Of a DNA stretch of 35,551 nucleotides, positions 1 through 9,811 are shown piece by piece (the stretch's first letter is position 1; each line of letters starts with the position of its first letter). A model generated the notes under the pieces. The model saw nothing but the letters and a program-made list of their open reading frames with translations, had not been told where the DNA came from and made no database searches. The DNA comes from Spirogloea muscicola (taxonomy: Eukaryota > Streptophyta > Zygnematophyceae > Spirogloeales > Spirogloeaceae): NCBI GenBank assembly GCA_009602725.1, contig WELB01000077.1, positions 233,734 through 269,284 of the forward strand. The letters are read 5' to 3'. The position numbers and the translations under genes are program-made.

Positions 1-267
1 GGCCGCCGCAAGCGGCGCCGCAGGCGGCGCTTTCGCCACGATCCACCGCGGGTGCGAACCGCTCTTGCCCATCCCCCCGCTGCCTCGGCCAGCTGCCCGC
101 TCAGTCCTCGCCGGCCTCCGGCGCTCCGCCCGCAGCGCCGGGCCCTGCCACGGCCTTGGCGCGCCCGGCCTGGCTGCGCCCGCGTCCGGACGGTGGCCCG
201 GGCCGTGGCATGGCCAGCGATCCAGCCTGCCGACGGGGTCTCGTGCGTCCGAGTCCTCGTCCGACAT
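1..267 (-). CDS. Possible 5' part of a gene running off the left edge (unrecognised)
   Basis: Reading leftward from an ATG at 267, the frame stays open for 89 codons to position 1. It starts MSDEDSDARDPVGRLD and is rich in Arg, Ala, Gly and Pro. The acidic Ser/Asp start is typical of many nuclear or cytosolic proteins, but no domain is recognisable. The region is very GC-rich, so a long open frame can arise by chance, and other frames are open too. It would be divergent from the phosphatase that starts at 732. It could equally be 5' UTR or promoter DNA. I infer a gene here only weakly. Confidence 0.22.
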   Translation of the reverse strand, partial: MSDEDSDARDPVGRLDRWPCHGPGHRPDAGAARPGAPRPWQGPALRAERRRPARTERAAGRGSGGMGKSGSHPRWIVAKAPPAAPLAAA

Positions 268-731
268 GGGCAAGCATCTGCCGGCAGTCCCAGGCTGGTG
301 GTTGCACGACTTCAAGCAGCAGCTAGCTGGAGTAGCAGATGGCAAGTCCTCGATAGCTGCAGACCAGGCCCATCTTCTGCAGCGGGCTCTGCAGCGGGTC
401 GCGTTCGTCAACCAGGGGTCGCTGCCCCTGGTGACAGCTCCGACATGGTCGAGGGGCATGGTGACCACCTTGTGCCTGGCGCGGATTCTGGTGTCTCATA
501 GCATTGCTACGCTGGCACCGGATCACAAACACCACCTCCGGTCGCTAACCCTGGGGCCCAAGTTGCTGGACGATTGCCCGTGTAGCCCGTCGTCTCAATC
601 CCGACCGCGAAGCTGGCTAGATTAGCCAGGCACGACGCCGCTCGCTGCATGCCACGCCACTCACTCCAGCTACGGACGCAGTAACCTCCCCTCCGGAATC
701 TGCAGGGCTCGCGGCTTGGCGCACGATCAAT
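268..731. promoter_or_regulatory. Intergenic 5' region upstream of the phosphatase
   Basis: About 460 bases lie between the possible left-edge gene and the phosphatase start codon. The open frames crossing it on both strands look like composition shadows. No TATA box, repeat or known motif stands out. It presumably holds the promoter and 5' UTR of the phosphatase, and perhaps those of a divergent gene. Confidence 0.3.
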
Positions 732-3700
732 ATGGCCTTAGCTATGAGGATTGCCTTTGCTCTGCTGGCCCTGCTGGGGAGCGCGGCTGCAGCCTCCAAG
801 CCAGCTCTGGTCATCTACGCAAACACGACAATCACCAAGAATGGCGTCTTCCTGCCGGTGCGCACTTGGACCCCTGGTAGCTCTCACGCACTGGGTTAAC
901 GCACAGTGCTGAGGCCGAGGCAGTCTGTGACAGGGTACTTTTCACTAGCTACCGACAACAGGGCCCCCTGTGTTGTGACAGGTCAACGTGTACAACCCGA
1001 CCCCGGACAAGGGAGATGTCGTCGGCGTGTACCAGTATCTGGGTGAGAGCGATGTTGGCACGACCACAAACAGGGCAGTCATCAAGTTCTTCTTCCCGGC
1101 TGCAAGGGACGCCAGCTACCTGAAGAACAATCACACGGTCATCTGGTACAGCTGCCCTCCTCGCTCAAACTGGATGTTTCGGGTAGCAGCATCAAGCCTG
1201 ACTTGGGTCCGGTCACTTGGCTAGGCAGCTCTAAAGAGCCAGTCAGCTCTTATCTGCCAGCGGTCAATGTGAAGCTGCCTCATGCAGATTAAGGTATGCA
1301 AACGGTTGCAGGGTCTACGTGCTCAACTTCCGGACGGACCTCATCGCGTACCTTTTCAAAGGGGTGTGTGACGCACAACTTGGAGCCTGTGGAGGGTTCT
1401 TGCTGCCGCAGTACATCATTGCCAAGTCGCCTGTCATTGTGCAAGGGAATCCCAATGAGCCCACGCAGGGCCACGTCGGCTACCGTTCGATCACTGATCA
1501 GTCCGTGTAAGTGCCTGGACCGCCTCAGCGATCCATAAGACGTTCTCAGAAGCTGGACGCACAAACTTTCAGTGCCAAATACCCCTCTTGAGTCATCATG
1601 CTGACAGCAGCTGGTGGCAACGCGCAGGAATGTGGCCATCCAGTGGACAACCAGGGACTACCTTTCGCCCGTTGTCCAGTGGGGCCTGTCTGCAGATAAG
1701 ATGACCTACACCGTTCCGGCGACGCCGTCAACATATACGCGTGCAGAGATGTGCGGCCCGCCCGCCAACACCACCGGCTGGAGGGACCCTGGGACTTTCA
1801 ATACTGCCTTCTTGAGCCTTCCCTTCAAGACACGAGTATTTTACCGTTATGGTGACATTGTAAGTGATACACTTATTCCATCAATACTGATGAGCGGCGC
1901 AAGGGAGGCCTGCCTGCACTTGTCATTGACGAGTTCTTGTGTATTGACTGAGGTGCCTCGGTCATCCTTGACAGTAGGTGCATCTAGTCACTTCGCCCGT
2001 GCTGTCCATTCGATTGTAATGCACTGATGGAAGTCACAAGCGAAAAAACTGGCATGCAGTCAACTAAGAACTTCGGCAGCACTTACTTCTTCACCACCGC
2101 TCCCAAGCCCGGCCCCTACCCGACACAAATCTTGTGGATCGCCGACTATGGCAATGCCAACCCAGACAGCGCTGACCAGTTTGGTGTAGACTCTTCCAGC
2201 ATCTTTTTCCGTCCGCCGCCCAGCCCAGGTAGGGGGATGCAAATGCATCGCTAATGATGGGGATTTGTGCAGCATCAGCATCAGCATGAATGCTTGCTCT
2301 TGTGTCCCCAGCCATGCTGACATTCCTGAGGGGAGGGACTGTGTCAGGCAACGCGCCGGACCCGACCAACTTTGCGAGGTGGTTCAGCGAGGACCAGCAG
2401 GTCATCAACTCAGACCAGGAGGAGCAGGGCGCGTCCTTGGCCACTGCCAATGCCCTCTACTACGAGGCATACAGGACTGGACTCAACTACAATGCTCTGT
2501 TCATCTCTGGCGACATCTCCTATGCCAGGTACATCTGACCGGATTGCTGTACAACTTTTAGCCTAAAGAGCCACGTCAGACTGCCGATTCGAACTGGCAC
2601 TCTACTCCAACGAGCTGCATGCGGCGCTTGTTGAGCAGGGGCTTCCAGGGCCAGTGGGAGCAGTTCTGGAAGCAGACGGAGGGGATCACGCAGCGCGTTC
2701 CCGTCATGATCACCATGGGGAACCATGAGCGCGACTGGCCCGGCACCGGCGACCGCTTCTCCCCATACCCACCCCTGGACCTCGACTCTGGTCTGCCTTC
2801 TGTCTCACTACTGATGAATGAGTCCACCTACCTTGAAGTAGATCTAACGCTGTCGAATGCCCGTCTTTGAAAGTCACGAATATTAAGCTGGACTCACCTG
2901 GCTGACACTCTTGATTTGAATTTCTTATTCTCGAACCATTCCTTGAGAGCAGGTGGAGAGTGCGGGGTTGCGGCCGACAAGCGCTTCTACAACCCGCCGC
3001 CCTTCAGCAGCTACAATCCCCTGCAACCCGCAAAACCAGACACCCCTTGGTAAAGACCACTGCGTGCCGCCAGTTTGGCAGGCCCACTTGGCCCTGCATG
3101 AGCACCGGTGGACAGCTGCATGGACAGCAATGCGAGTCGTTCACATAAGGGTCGGAAGGACAAAGCTGACGCCCTCCAAATTGCCTCTCCTTTGCAGGTA
3201 CTCTATTGACATTGGGGCTGTCCACCTGCTCCAGTACTCCACAGAGCACAACGTCTCCAGGGGTTCGCCTCAGTGGACGTGAGTTTCGGATTTAATCTGC
3301 TGTTGCCAGACTTCATTCAGATCGAGCCTTGCCCACATCAACCCGCCAATGTCTGCCTCAATGGCTACTTTTCTGACTTGGCACATGCCCTCATCTGGCA
3401 GCTACATTGTGGAGGACCTACAGAGCGTGAATCGCAGCAAGACGCCGTGGGTGATCGTCTCCGGCCATCGGCCGGTTCACATTGACTCGCTGGATGGCGT
3501 CCTCCCCTCCTCCAACCTGCTTGCTGGCGAGGAGATACTGGCAAACTTGGAGGATGTGTTCATGCTCTACGAGGTCCTCGTCGCCCCAAAGCTGTACCAT
3601 ATTGTGCTGATCTGTTGTTGGCCTGATATTTGTTTCCATCCATCTTGTGTTTCGCTTACGCCTGCCTCATGCTTTAGCTCTCTAATGTGCTATTTCATGT

Positions 3701-4913
3701 GAGGCTGCCTACTGAGGGCATTGACTTGATGGTGGACCTTGACAGCATCTTGGCCGCTTTTCCAGGTCGATTTGATCCTTGCTGGCCACCATCACTCCTA
3801 CCAGCGCACCTTCCCTGTCTACAAGAGGAACGTGACAGCCACCGGCCCAGTTTATGTCGTGGCTGGCAATGCTGGCTTCCAGCTTACGCTCTATGTTCAG
3901 CCCACGGTGCCAGACTACTTTGCTGTCGTGGAATTCAAGCATGGCTTCCTGCGCTTCAACATTGACGCCACTACGCTCCACTGTGACGTAAGAGTCATGT
4001 ACCCCGTTATACAACCACGCAGACTAAATATCCAATCACACACCCAATGGTTCCCAGGCTGATAGCTACAAGTGGGCAGCGACACTGTTACCAGGTCTAC
4101 CAAGTCGTTGATGCGCCTCTGTTTGTGCAGTGCGTGTCTGTGGAGAACCGGACCAACATAATTGACACCTTCACATTCACCAAGCCGGTAAACTACAAGC
4201 CTAACCCTGCGGGCCAGGCGGCCATCATTGCCCAGCGGGCCACCCTGGACGACCAATACAGCACCAAGCTCATCTCCGATTTCAACTTTGGTGTTCTCAT
4301 TTATTACTTCTCTGCTTACATTTCTCCCAACCTCAACGCCCAGAAAATTGGCACTGCTCTCTACAAATTCGAGGTAAGCTTCCTCCCATGCTGATCCAAG
4401 AGAATTAATGTGCCATTTGATGTCATGCAGGACCCTGTAACCACGTCAATGTCTATGATCTGTCGCGAATTCTGAACAAGCTGGTCAGCAGGAATGCATG
4501 TCTTATGAATCCAGCAGCCAAAGTCAGTGGACTATTGGAGTTGATTGTTGCTGCTCAAGGTTGGCTACTAGATAACCAGCTGCAATGTGACAGTGGTGCC
4601 TGATCTGAACAGCCTTGAGAGTCAGTCACAGTGTGGACCTGACCAGCTGGTGTCATGTGCTCTTTTATCATTGATGCAGACTCAAGCGCAGCCACCAGCT
4701 AAGACTCAGCAGGAACTGGTCGATCTCCTCGCTGCTGACATCAACACTGACGACTTCCTGCATAACGACCTTACTGTCTTTGACTTCTTCATCAATTACC
4801 TCTTTCCAGAAGCAGTTGCCGGCAACTCAACAATCTCTGCAGACCAGGGTTTCCAGTTCTACTATTCCACCCTGGCTGCAATGGTCTCCTTCCTGAAGAC
4901 TAAGATGTCCTAG
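732..4913 (+). CDS. Secreted purple acid phosphatase (plant PAP27-like group) with C-terminal extension
   Basis: This is a dinuclear-metal phosphomonoesterase, probably secreted or vacuolar. My model has exons 732-857, 982-1145, 1312-1504, 1611-1859, 2060-2228, 2312-2528, 2639-2790, 2953-3049, 3198-3278, 3402-3573, 3766-3987, 4095-4373, 4431-4450 and 4580-4913, giving 824 residues in phase. The N-terminus MALAMRIAFALLALLGSAAA is a signal peptide. All five metal-binding blocks are visible: IADYG (D-x-G), SGDISY (GDxxY), MGNHE, VSGH and AGHHH. The stretch VQWGLS...CGPPANTTGWRDPG matches the N-terminal domain of PAP27-like plant enzymes. After the core (about residue 614) comes a region of about 210 residues that I do not recognise. 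The third donor (1504) and the 20-nt exon 4431-4450 are the weakest calls. Several donors are non-consensus (GTCTGC, GTCCTC). The gene converges on the oxidoreductase. Confidence 0.88.
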
Positions 4914-5280
4914 GCAGCCTTGACTGATGTCAGCCACCCAGTGGTCTTCAAAGCCAAGAAAGCTGGGGTAGGTCTAGAAAAGTGTCGAGTTTGGCTGCTG
5001 CAAAGTGCCCTACCTTTGCTTTGCCAACGAGCTGGTCTTCAAGTGCTTGCCACCACTGTGAAGCAGGCGCACTATTTGTCTAGAGCAGCCTAGACTTAGT
5101 GACCATGTCATTCTGCTCTGGCAGTCTGGGCAAGCTGATAAGATGACAGAGCACCAAATTTTGACCGATCTGGAGATTATAACATTACTACACAATCACT
5201 GAAGATACTTTTCTATTTGCTCCGCTTCAGCTGCTTGGCTTTGACAGCAATAACATGTTGGCAGTTCTGCTAGATAACTT
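4914..5280. other. Convergent 3' intergenic region, no gene
   Basis: This stretch separates the stop codons of the phosphatase (+) and the oxidoreductase (-). It should hold both 3' UTRs. I see no long coding frame, no repeat, and no TGTAA-type polyadenylation signal on either strand. Confidence 0.5.
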
Positions 5281-8200
5281 TCATGAAGGCACGAGGACAG
5301 CCACTGGGCTTCCGCCCTTTTCTCCAGACTGGAGCATTGCTTCCACTATGGCTAAGTCACGGATGGCTTCAAGAGGGGAGCTTCTTGAGTCAGCTCGATG
5401 TCGACCCCCCTGTCATCAAGCACGTAGACAATGATTGAGCTTGTAATCCCAATACATCAGCATGAAGGTGCTGACTTGCTGAGGGACAGTGCTGAAGGCC
5501 ACCTAGATTGTAGAAGTGAGCAGCAGTGAAGCATACCAGTGAGATTGTTGCTGCAACATCTTCTGCAAACACCTGCAGCTCCTCCTGTACTCCATTGAAG
5601 GGGTGGAAGCTTTGCTCTGGGGTCCCTCTTGCAGGATACAAAGTTGCCTGAACCACAGTAAAGCTCGTTGTTAGCAGCTCCTGACTCCCCAAAACGTGGC
5701 ACTACTCTAGAATCTTATTTACATGTTCTGCCGCTGCAGCTAGTTTAGGGGTTGTTCTGGCTGTTCTTCAGCAAGCTATACCCTGCAAGCACTCTTGTAA
5801 GCAAGGTTGTAAGACAGCATGATGACCATACCGTGTACCCATGGTGGCCATCCTCCACCCCTCGTTCTGCCTCCACGGTGCCGTTTTCACCCACAACTCG
5901 CCAGCTCATCTACTCAAAATCATATCCAGAAGGTGGAATGTAATCGCAACTGCGCGAAAGAATAACAAGCTAGAATAGAGCTTTCTGATATATGATGGCA
6001 ACTACGCATGACAAAATTGACCATATATGCCGCTCAATACCAAGTCTCTCCAGGGTACTGCTAACATGGCACAAGAGCCAAATATCATGACAATGATATT
6101 GTGAAACACCTTCCTTGATGTTGCAGACCATGAAATGATCATTGCCCCAGTACAACCCTTATCAAACTGCCTGCAGTCACAATGGCCATCCACAGCAACT
6201 GCTCAATGCCAGGACAGTGTTGCTCAGGTCAACCTGCCAACGCAGGTATTCAAGGCATCTGCTATGCTGTCGTGGTACAAGGTTAAAGCTACTGTTCTGA
6301 CTTCCTTCTTGACAGATTGTGCTTCATTACAAAGTTTCTGTGTTCCTATGCCTCTTGAAGCAGTGTCAGAATCGACAAAAACAAATATGGCCGTGGGAGC
6401 TCATGACCACCATGAAGGATGAGCACATCACATACATGATGGCAGCAAGGTTGTCAGGGGGTGGTAGCATCTCGTCGACATGAGTAGCCAAGGCAGATAC
6501 TGAAGTGGCCTCACAGCCTGACACCTGCCCATGACGAGACTCCTTGTCAACATGTTGCCTCCGTTGTCTATGCTTCACCAAGCAGGAATCAAGCAACCCA
6601 AGAGAGCAAGGTATACCAGTCTCAGTCCTCCAATGAAGTGGACACCGCCGTCAATCATAAACGCTCCCTGCAGGGTGCAAGGGCCACAACATACATAAGC
6701 ATGCTACACGTTCTTATGAGCAGTTACAGCACCCACATTCTGGTGTCCGATCCAGAGGCTGTGATAGAATTGCTCCATCTTGATCACGAGTAAATGCTTG
6801 ACATATGGAACACCGAGATAGACGAAGAGTGTAACTCCCCCACAGAGCTATGCCTGTGACTTCAGCAACGTGCAGGCCAGTACTCAACCTTGAAGTCTGG
6901 ATCTCGCCTCCACTGGCTAGAGTAGTAACGGTTGCCTGTATTCATTGGCGCTTCCACAAAAAGTTCCACCATCATCAATTTTCCTATTTCCTTCACAAGC
7001 TCTGCTGCCTGCACGCGTATACAGCTGCCACCTCGGTCTTTCAGGTCACATTCTTGGAAGAGGACCTGTGATCTTTACAATAACAAACCACATTGACCAC
7101 TTGTCTCAAGAAAGCTGGAGTCAGACAAGTACTATGACTGATCCTGACATGAATTCTCCAGGCTCAATATGATATGGCCGTGTCTGAATTTCTGTCCTAG
7201 AGATCAGCAAGAGCCCACCTTCATAAGGCCTGCCTCAAATCTGTAGTTCTCAGCCACAGCCCAAATGAGCCCATGTTGACCCCCTTGTAAACTCTCATAC
7301 ACTTCCAACGTCTCCAAGGCCTTCTGAACAGCTGCAAACACCAACCAGCCCAAGCACGTCACGTAGTTATGCAAGGCATGCCAGAGGTTTCATGCCAGGC
7401 TGAGGCACGCAGGAGCTGCTGGAAGATGCAAGAAGAAGGTGGACTGATCAACAAGGTGCTCGCATCTCAGGGTTGGCTCTCAGACCATCCAGGAAGACGA
7501 CATAGCAAAATATACAGAGGCTTGGAGCTGTGAGGAGACCGAGGGGTCATACTAGCGGCAACAGGCTTCTCTGCAGGAAAAGCAGATCAAGGACAAATCG
7601 TGGTCAGAGCAAGCAAAGATCAGCACAACAACTACTCCTTCTTACGACTGTCGGACATGACAGTGCCGCCCAGGAGCGTCCAGCACAATGCAGAGAAGGC
7701 ATTTTCAGCCATGACAGCCCACTTGGTGAGTACACTCCTGAAAGGCCAACTACACCCACCGGGGCAAGTCATCCTCGTTGTACAGCACAGCCTAGGAGCA
7801 AGTTAAAGAGGCTGCTCTGCAGAACAATTGCTGTAGAAGACATTGACTCCTCTTCATGGTATGAATTGAATACCTTGAATGACGTGCTTGCCAGCTCTCA
7901 ACGCTCTGACCACAATGTCCGGCTGCAGCAAAAGTAACACTTTAAGTGGATCGGCCCATGCTGCCATGGTTGCTCGACTGCAATTCCACTTGAATTGACA
8001 ATCGACAATTGACAACATTGACAAGTTTTTTTGACAATTGACAATTGACAAAATTTATTGACTATTGTCAAGATTATAATTGACAAACTGAAAATTGTCA
8101 AAGGGTCAGTCTTGCTGCATTGACTACCGAGCAACAACAAACAAGCTCCTTGTGACTTGCAGAGTGCTCTCGAGCTGCCAGTGTGCGGGCTCCGCTTGTA

Positions 8201-8703
8201 CCTGCACCAGTGCCGGGAGGACGACTGCTACCGCATCGATGGACTTGTCGTCGAGGATGAGCTGAAGCTCTGCCTCGCCGTACCGGAGCGCGACGGCGGG
8301 CGAGAAGCGCCGGACCTCCTTGAAGACGCCTTCTGCTGCTCCCTGGGCCAGCCTATCACGGACACCGTCACTCGCTCATGCTCTCGCCACCAACATCACC
8401 TGCACGTCCCCCTCCTCCTTGACGAGCCTCTCGCCTTTCCCTCACGGCCTTTGCAACGTCAACAAGCGACGAGTGCTGTGCGCTTCCAGGATGTGAAATC
8501 AGAAGGCAACCATAGCACCTATGAGCGCCGGCTCACGGAGCGGCTCCAAGGCGGGGGATGCCGTCAGGGGCGCGCACCTTGGACCTGCTCCACACGGCGG
8601 CGACGGTGATGGAGTCCGCCAGGCACCGCAGCTTCTCCACGTACTGGTCCTTGACAAAGAGCCCCGCCCCCAGCAGCGCAAGCGTCGGCCGCCGGGCCGG
8701 CAT
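5281..8703 (-). CDS. Gfo/Idh/MocA-family NAD(P)-dependent oxidoreductase
   Basis: This is a predicted NAD(P)-binding oxidoreductase of the type found as single-copy 'oxidoreductase family protein' genes in plants; the substrate is unknown. Twelve exons, from the 5' end: 8703-8578, 8342-8202, 7922-7874, 7570-7553, 7331-7219, 7008-6889, 6667-6617, 6524-6436, 6170-6110, 5909-5832, 5647-5537 and 5409-5281. All junctions are in phase and give 361 residues. The Rossmann glycine motif LALLGAGLFVKDQYVEKL is near the N-terminus, followed by VWSRS. ALRAGKHVIQEKP is the family's AGKHVxxEKP catalytic-lysine motif, with the Lys split across an exon junction. WAVAENYRFE, YYSSQWRRD, GGVHFIGGLR, HVDEMLPPPDN and GVQEELQVF follow in the usual order. 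The C-terminus ends in EAIRDLAIVEAML...PS. The start ATG lies just inside a GC-rich block, and a longer N-terminus cannot be excluded. Exon 4 is only 18 nt. Confidence 0.92.
7990..8102. repeat. Degenerate TTGACAA repeat cluster in an oxidoreductase intron
   Basis: The words TTGACAA and CAATTGACAATTGACAA recur about ten times in roughly 110 bases, some in inverted form (TTGTCAA). The cluster lies within the intron 7923-8201 of the oxidoreductase gene. It is AT-rich, unlike the flanking exons. Confidence 0.8.
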
Positions 8704-8758
8704 CCTGCCCGCCGCGCGCGGCGCTGGCTCGCGCAGCCAGTCGCCAGGGAGCGCCTCC

Positions 8759-8794
<36 letters not shown>

Positions 8795-9811
8795 TGCGGC
8801 CGCTGAGCTGGCGGCGCGGGGCTCGTTGGCGTCAGTTGACGGGGGGGCGGCTGACCAGCAGTTGCGGATGTTGGACTACGCTCACTGTATGTCTGTGGAT
8901 GGCATGCATGGTTCGTAACAGTGGCCGCGATTACTAATATCGTGGCCAGTCCATCCGGCCGCGCTTTCCTGGCTGTCTTGAGGAGGGCAGCCTTGCCCGC
9001 AGGATGCAGGTCAAGCCCGGCACGCTCACCCTTACGTGGGTGGCACCACTAGCGAACAACTGACCGTGCTAAGCATTGTCGACCAAGCACATGTCGTCCA
9101 TGTGCTTCTGTGAGGGCCTGCCCGCTATCGTGTGGCCCAGCCGAGCTCCGTTGACTAAGTTGAGCATCCAGCCTCCAACACCCACAATCCTTGGGCTGCC
9201 GAACACTACAGCACCCGGGGCTGAGCTGATTCTTTGTTCTCAGATATGAAGGACGACCAGGTTCTTTCGAGTCAATGCAGGGCAAACTTCGCAAAGGTTG
9301 CCAGCCTTGCCTCCTCTATCTAATGGCTGCCTTGCCCCGAGGGCCATTCTTGATGAACATGCTGCAGCAGCTCCACACAGCCATGGGCCAGAGTAGCTTG
9401 CACTCAGGGCCACTACAGCTGTAGCTGCCAACTAGCTGCCCAGCATCATCCTGACAGCCAAGCTTTCAAAAGAGTGCGGGCTTCCGAAGTTGTGTGCAGG
9501 TCGCAAGCTCGGGGCATTTGAGGTCATTGACGGCAAGACGTCACTTAAAATTGCAGCAGTTGTGCAATTGTGTGAATTCGAGTCTCAATGAGAAGCACGA
9601 GTTCTTAAATCTGTACAACAGGCGCTAATGACAACGCACCAGTAGGCGTTGCGGACCAATTTACACTAAGCAGGTGCGAGCCAGCAAAGTCTTGCACCAT
9701 ACGTCAAATCAAATATCTACAAGCTGTTATTTCTTCAAAAAATCAATCAATTTTGTGGTGTGAAATGCTGCAATAGCACACCTACTGAGCTATGCTGTAG
9801 CCCTTGTCAGA
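8704..9811. other. Intergenic region between the oxidoreductase 5' end and the hydroxylase 3' end
   Basis: The first 130 or so bases are GC-rich and include a (GCC)n run just upstream of the oxidoreductase start, so they are probably its promoter and 5' UTR. The rest has no supported gene. A TGTAA word on the minus strand at 9665-9661 lies about 150 bases beyond the hydroxylase stop and could be its polyadenylation signal, since UGUAA is the usual signal in chlorophytes; the word is short enough to be chance. Confidence 0.45.
8759..8792. repeat. (GCC)n microsatellite at the oxidoreductase 5' end
   Basis: About eleven GCC units sit 56 bases upstream of the oxidoreductase start codon, probably in its 5' UTR or promoter. 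Confidence 0.9.

Noticed and set aside
52-625. Two overlapping plus-strand open frames at the left edge
   Set aside because: Both are in GC-rich DNA, overlap each other and show no recognisable protein; neither joins the phosphatase.
2268-2290. Short CAGCAT repeat in a phosphatase intron
   Set aside because: Only about three units; too short to be of note.
8157-8937. Plus-strand open frames over the GC-rich oxidoreductase start
   Set aside because: They are antisense shadows of the first two oxidoreductase exons, whose minus-strand frame matches a known family.
9049-9431. Minus-strand open frames between the oxidoreductase and the hydroxylase
   Set aside because: No family resemblance, no good splice sites, and they lie past the hydroxylase 3' end.
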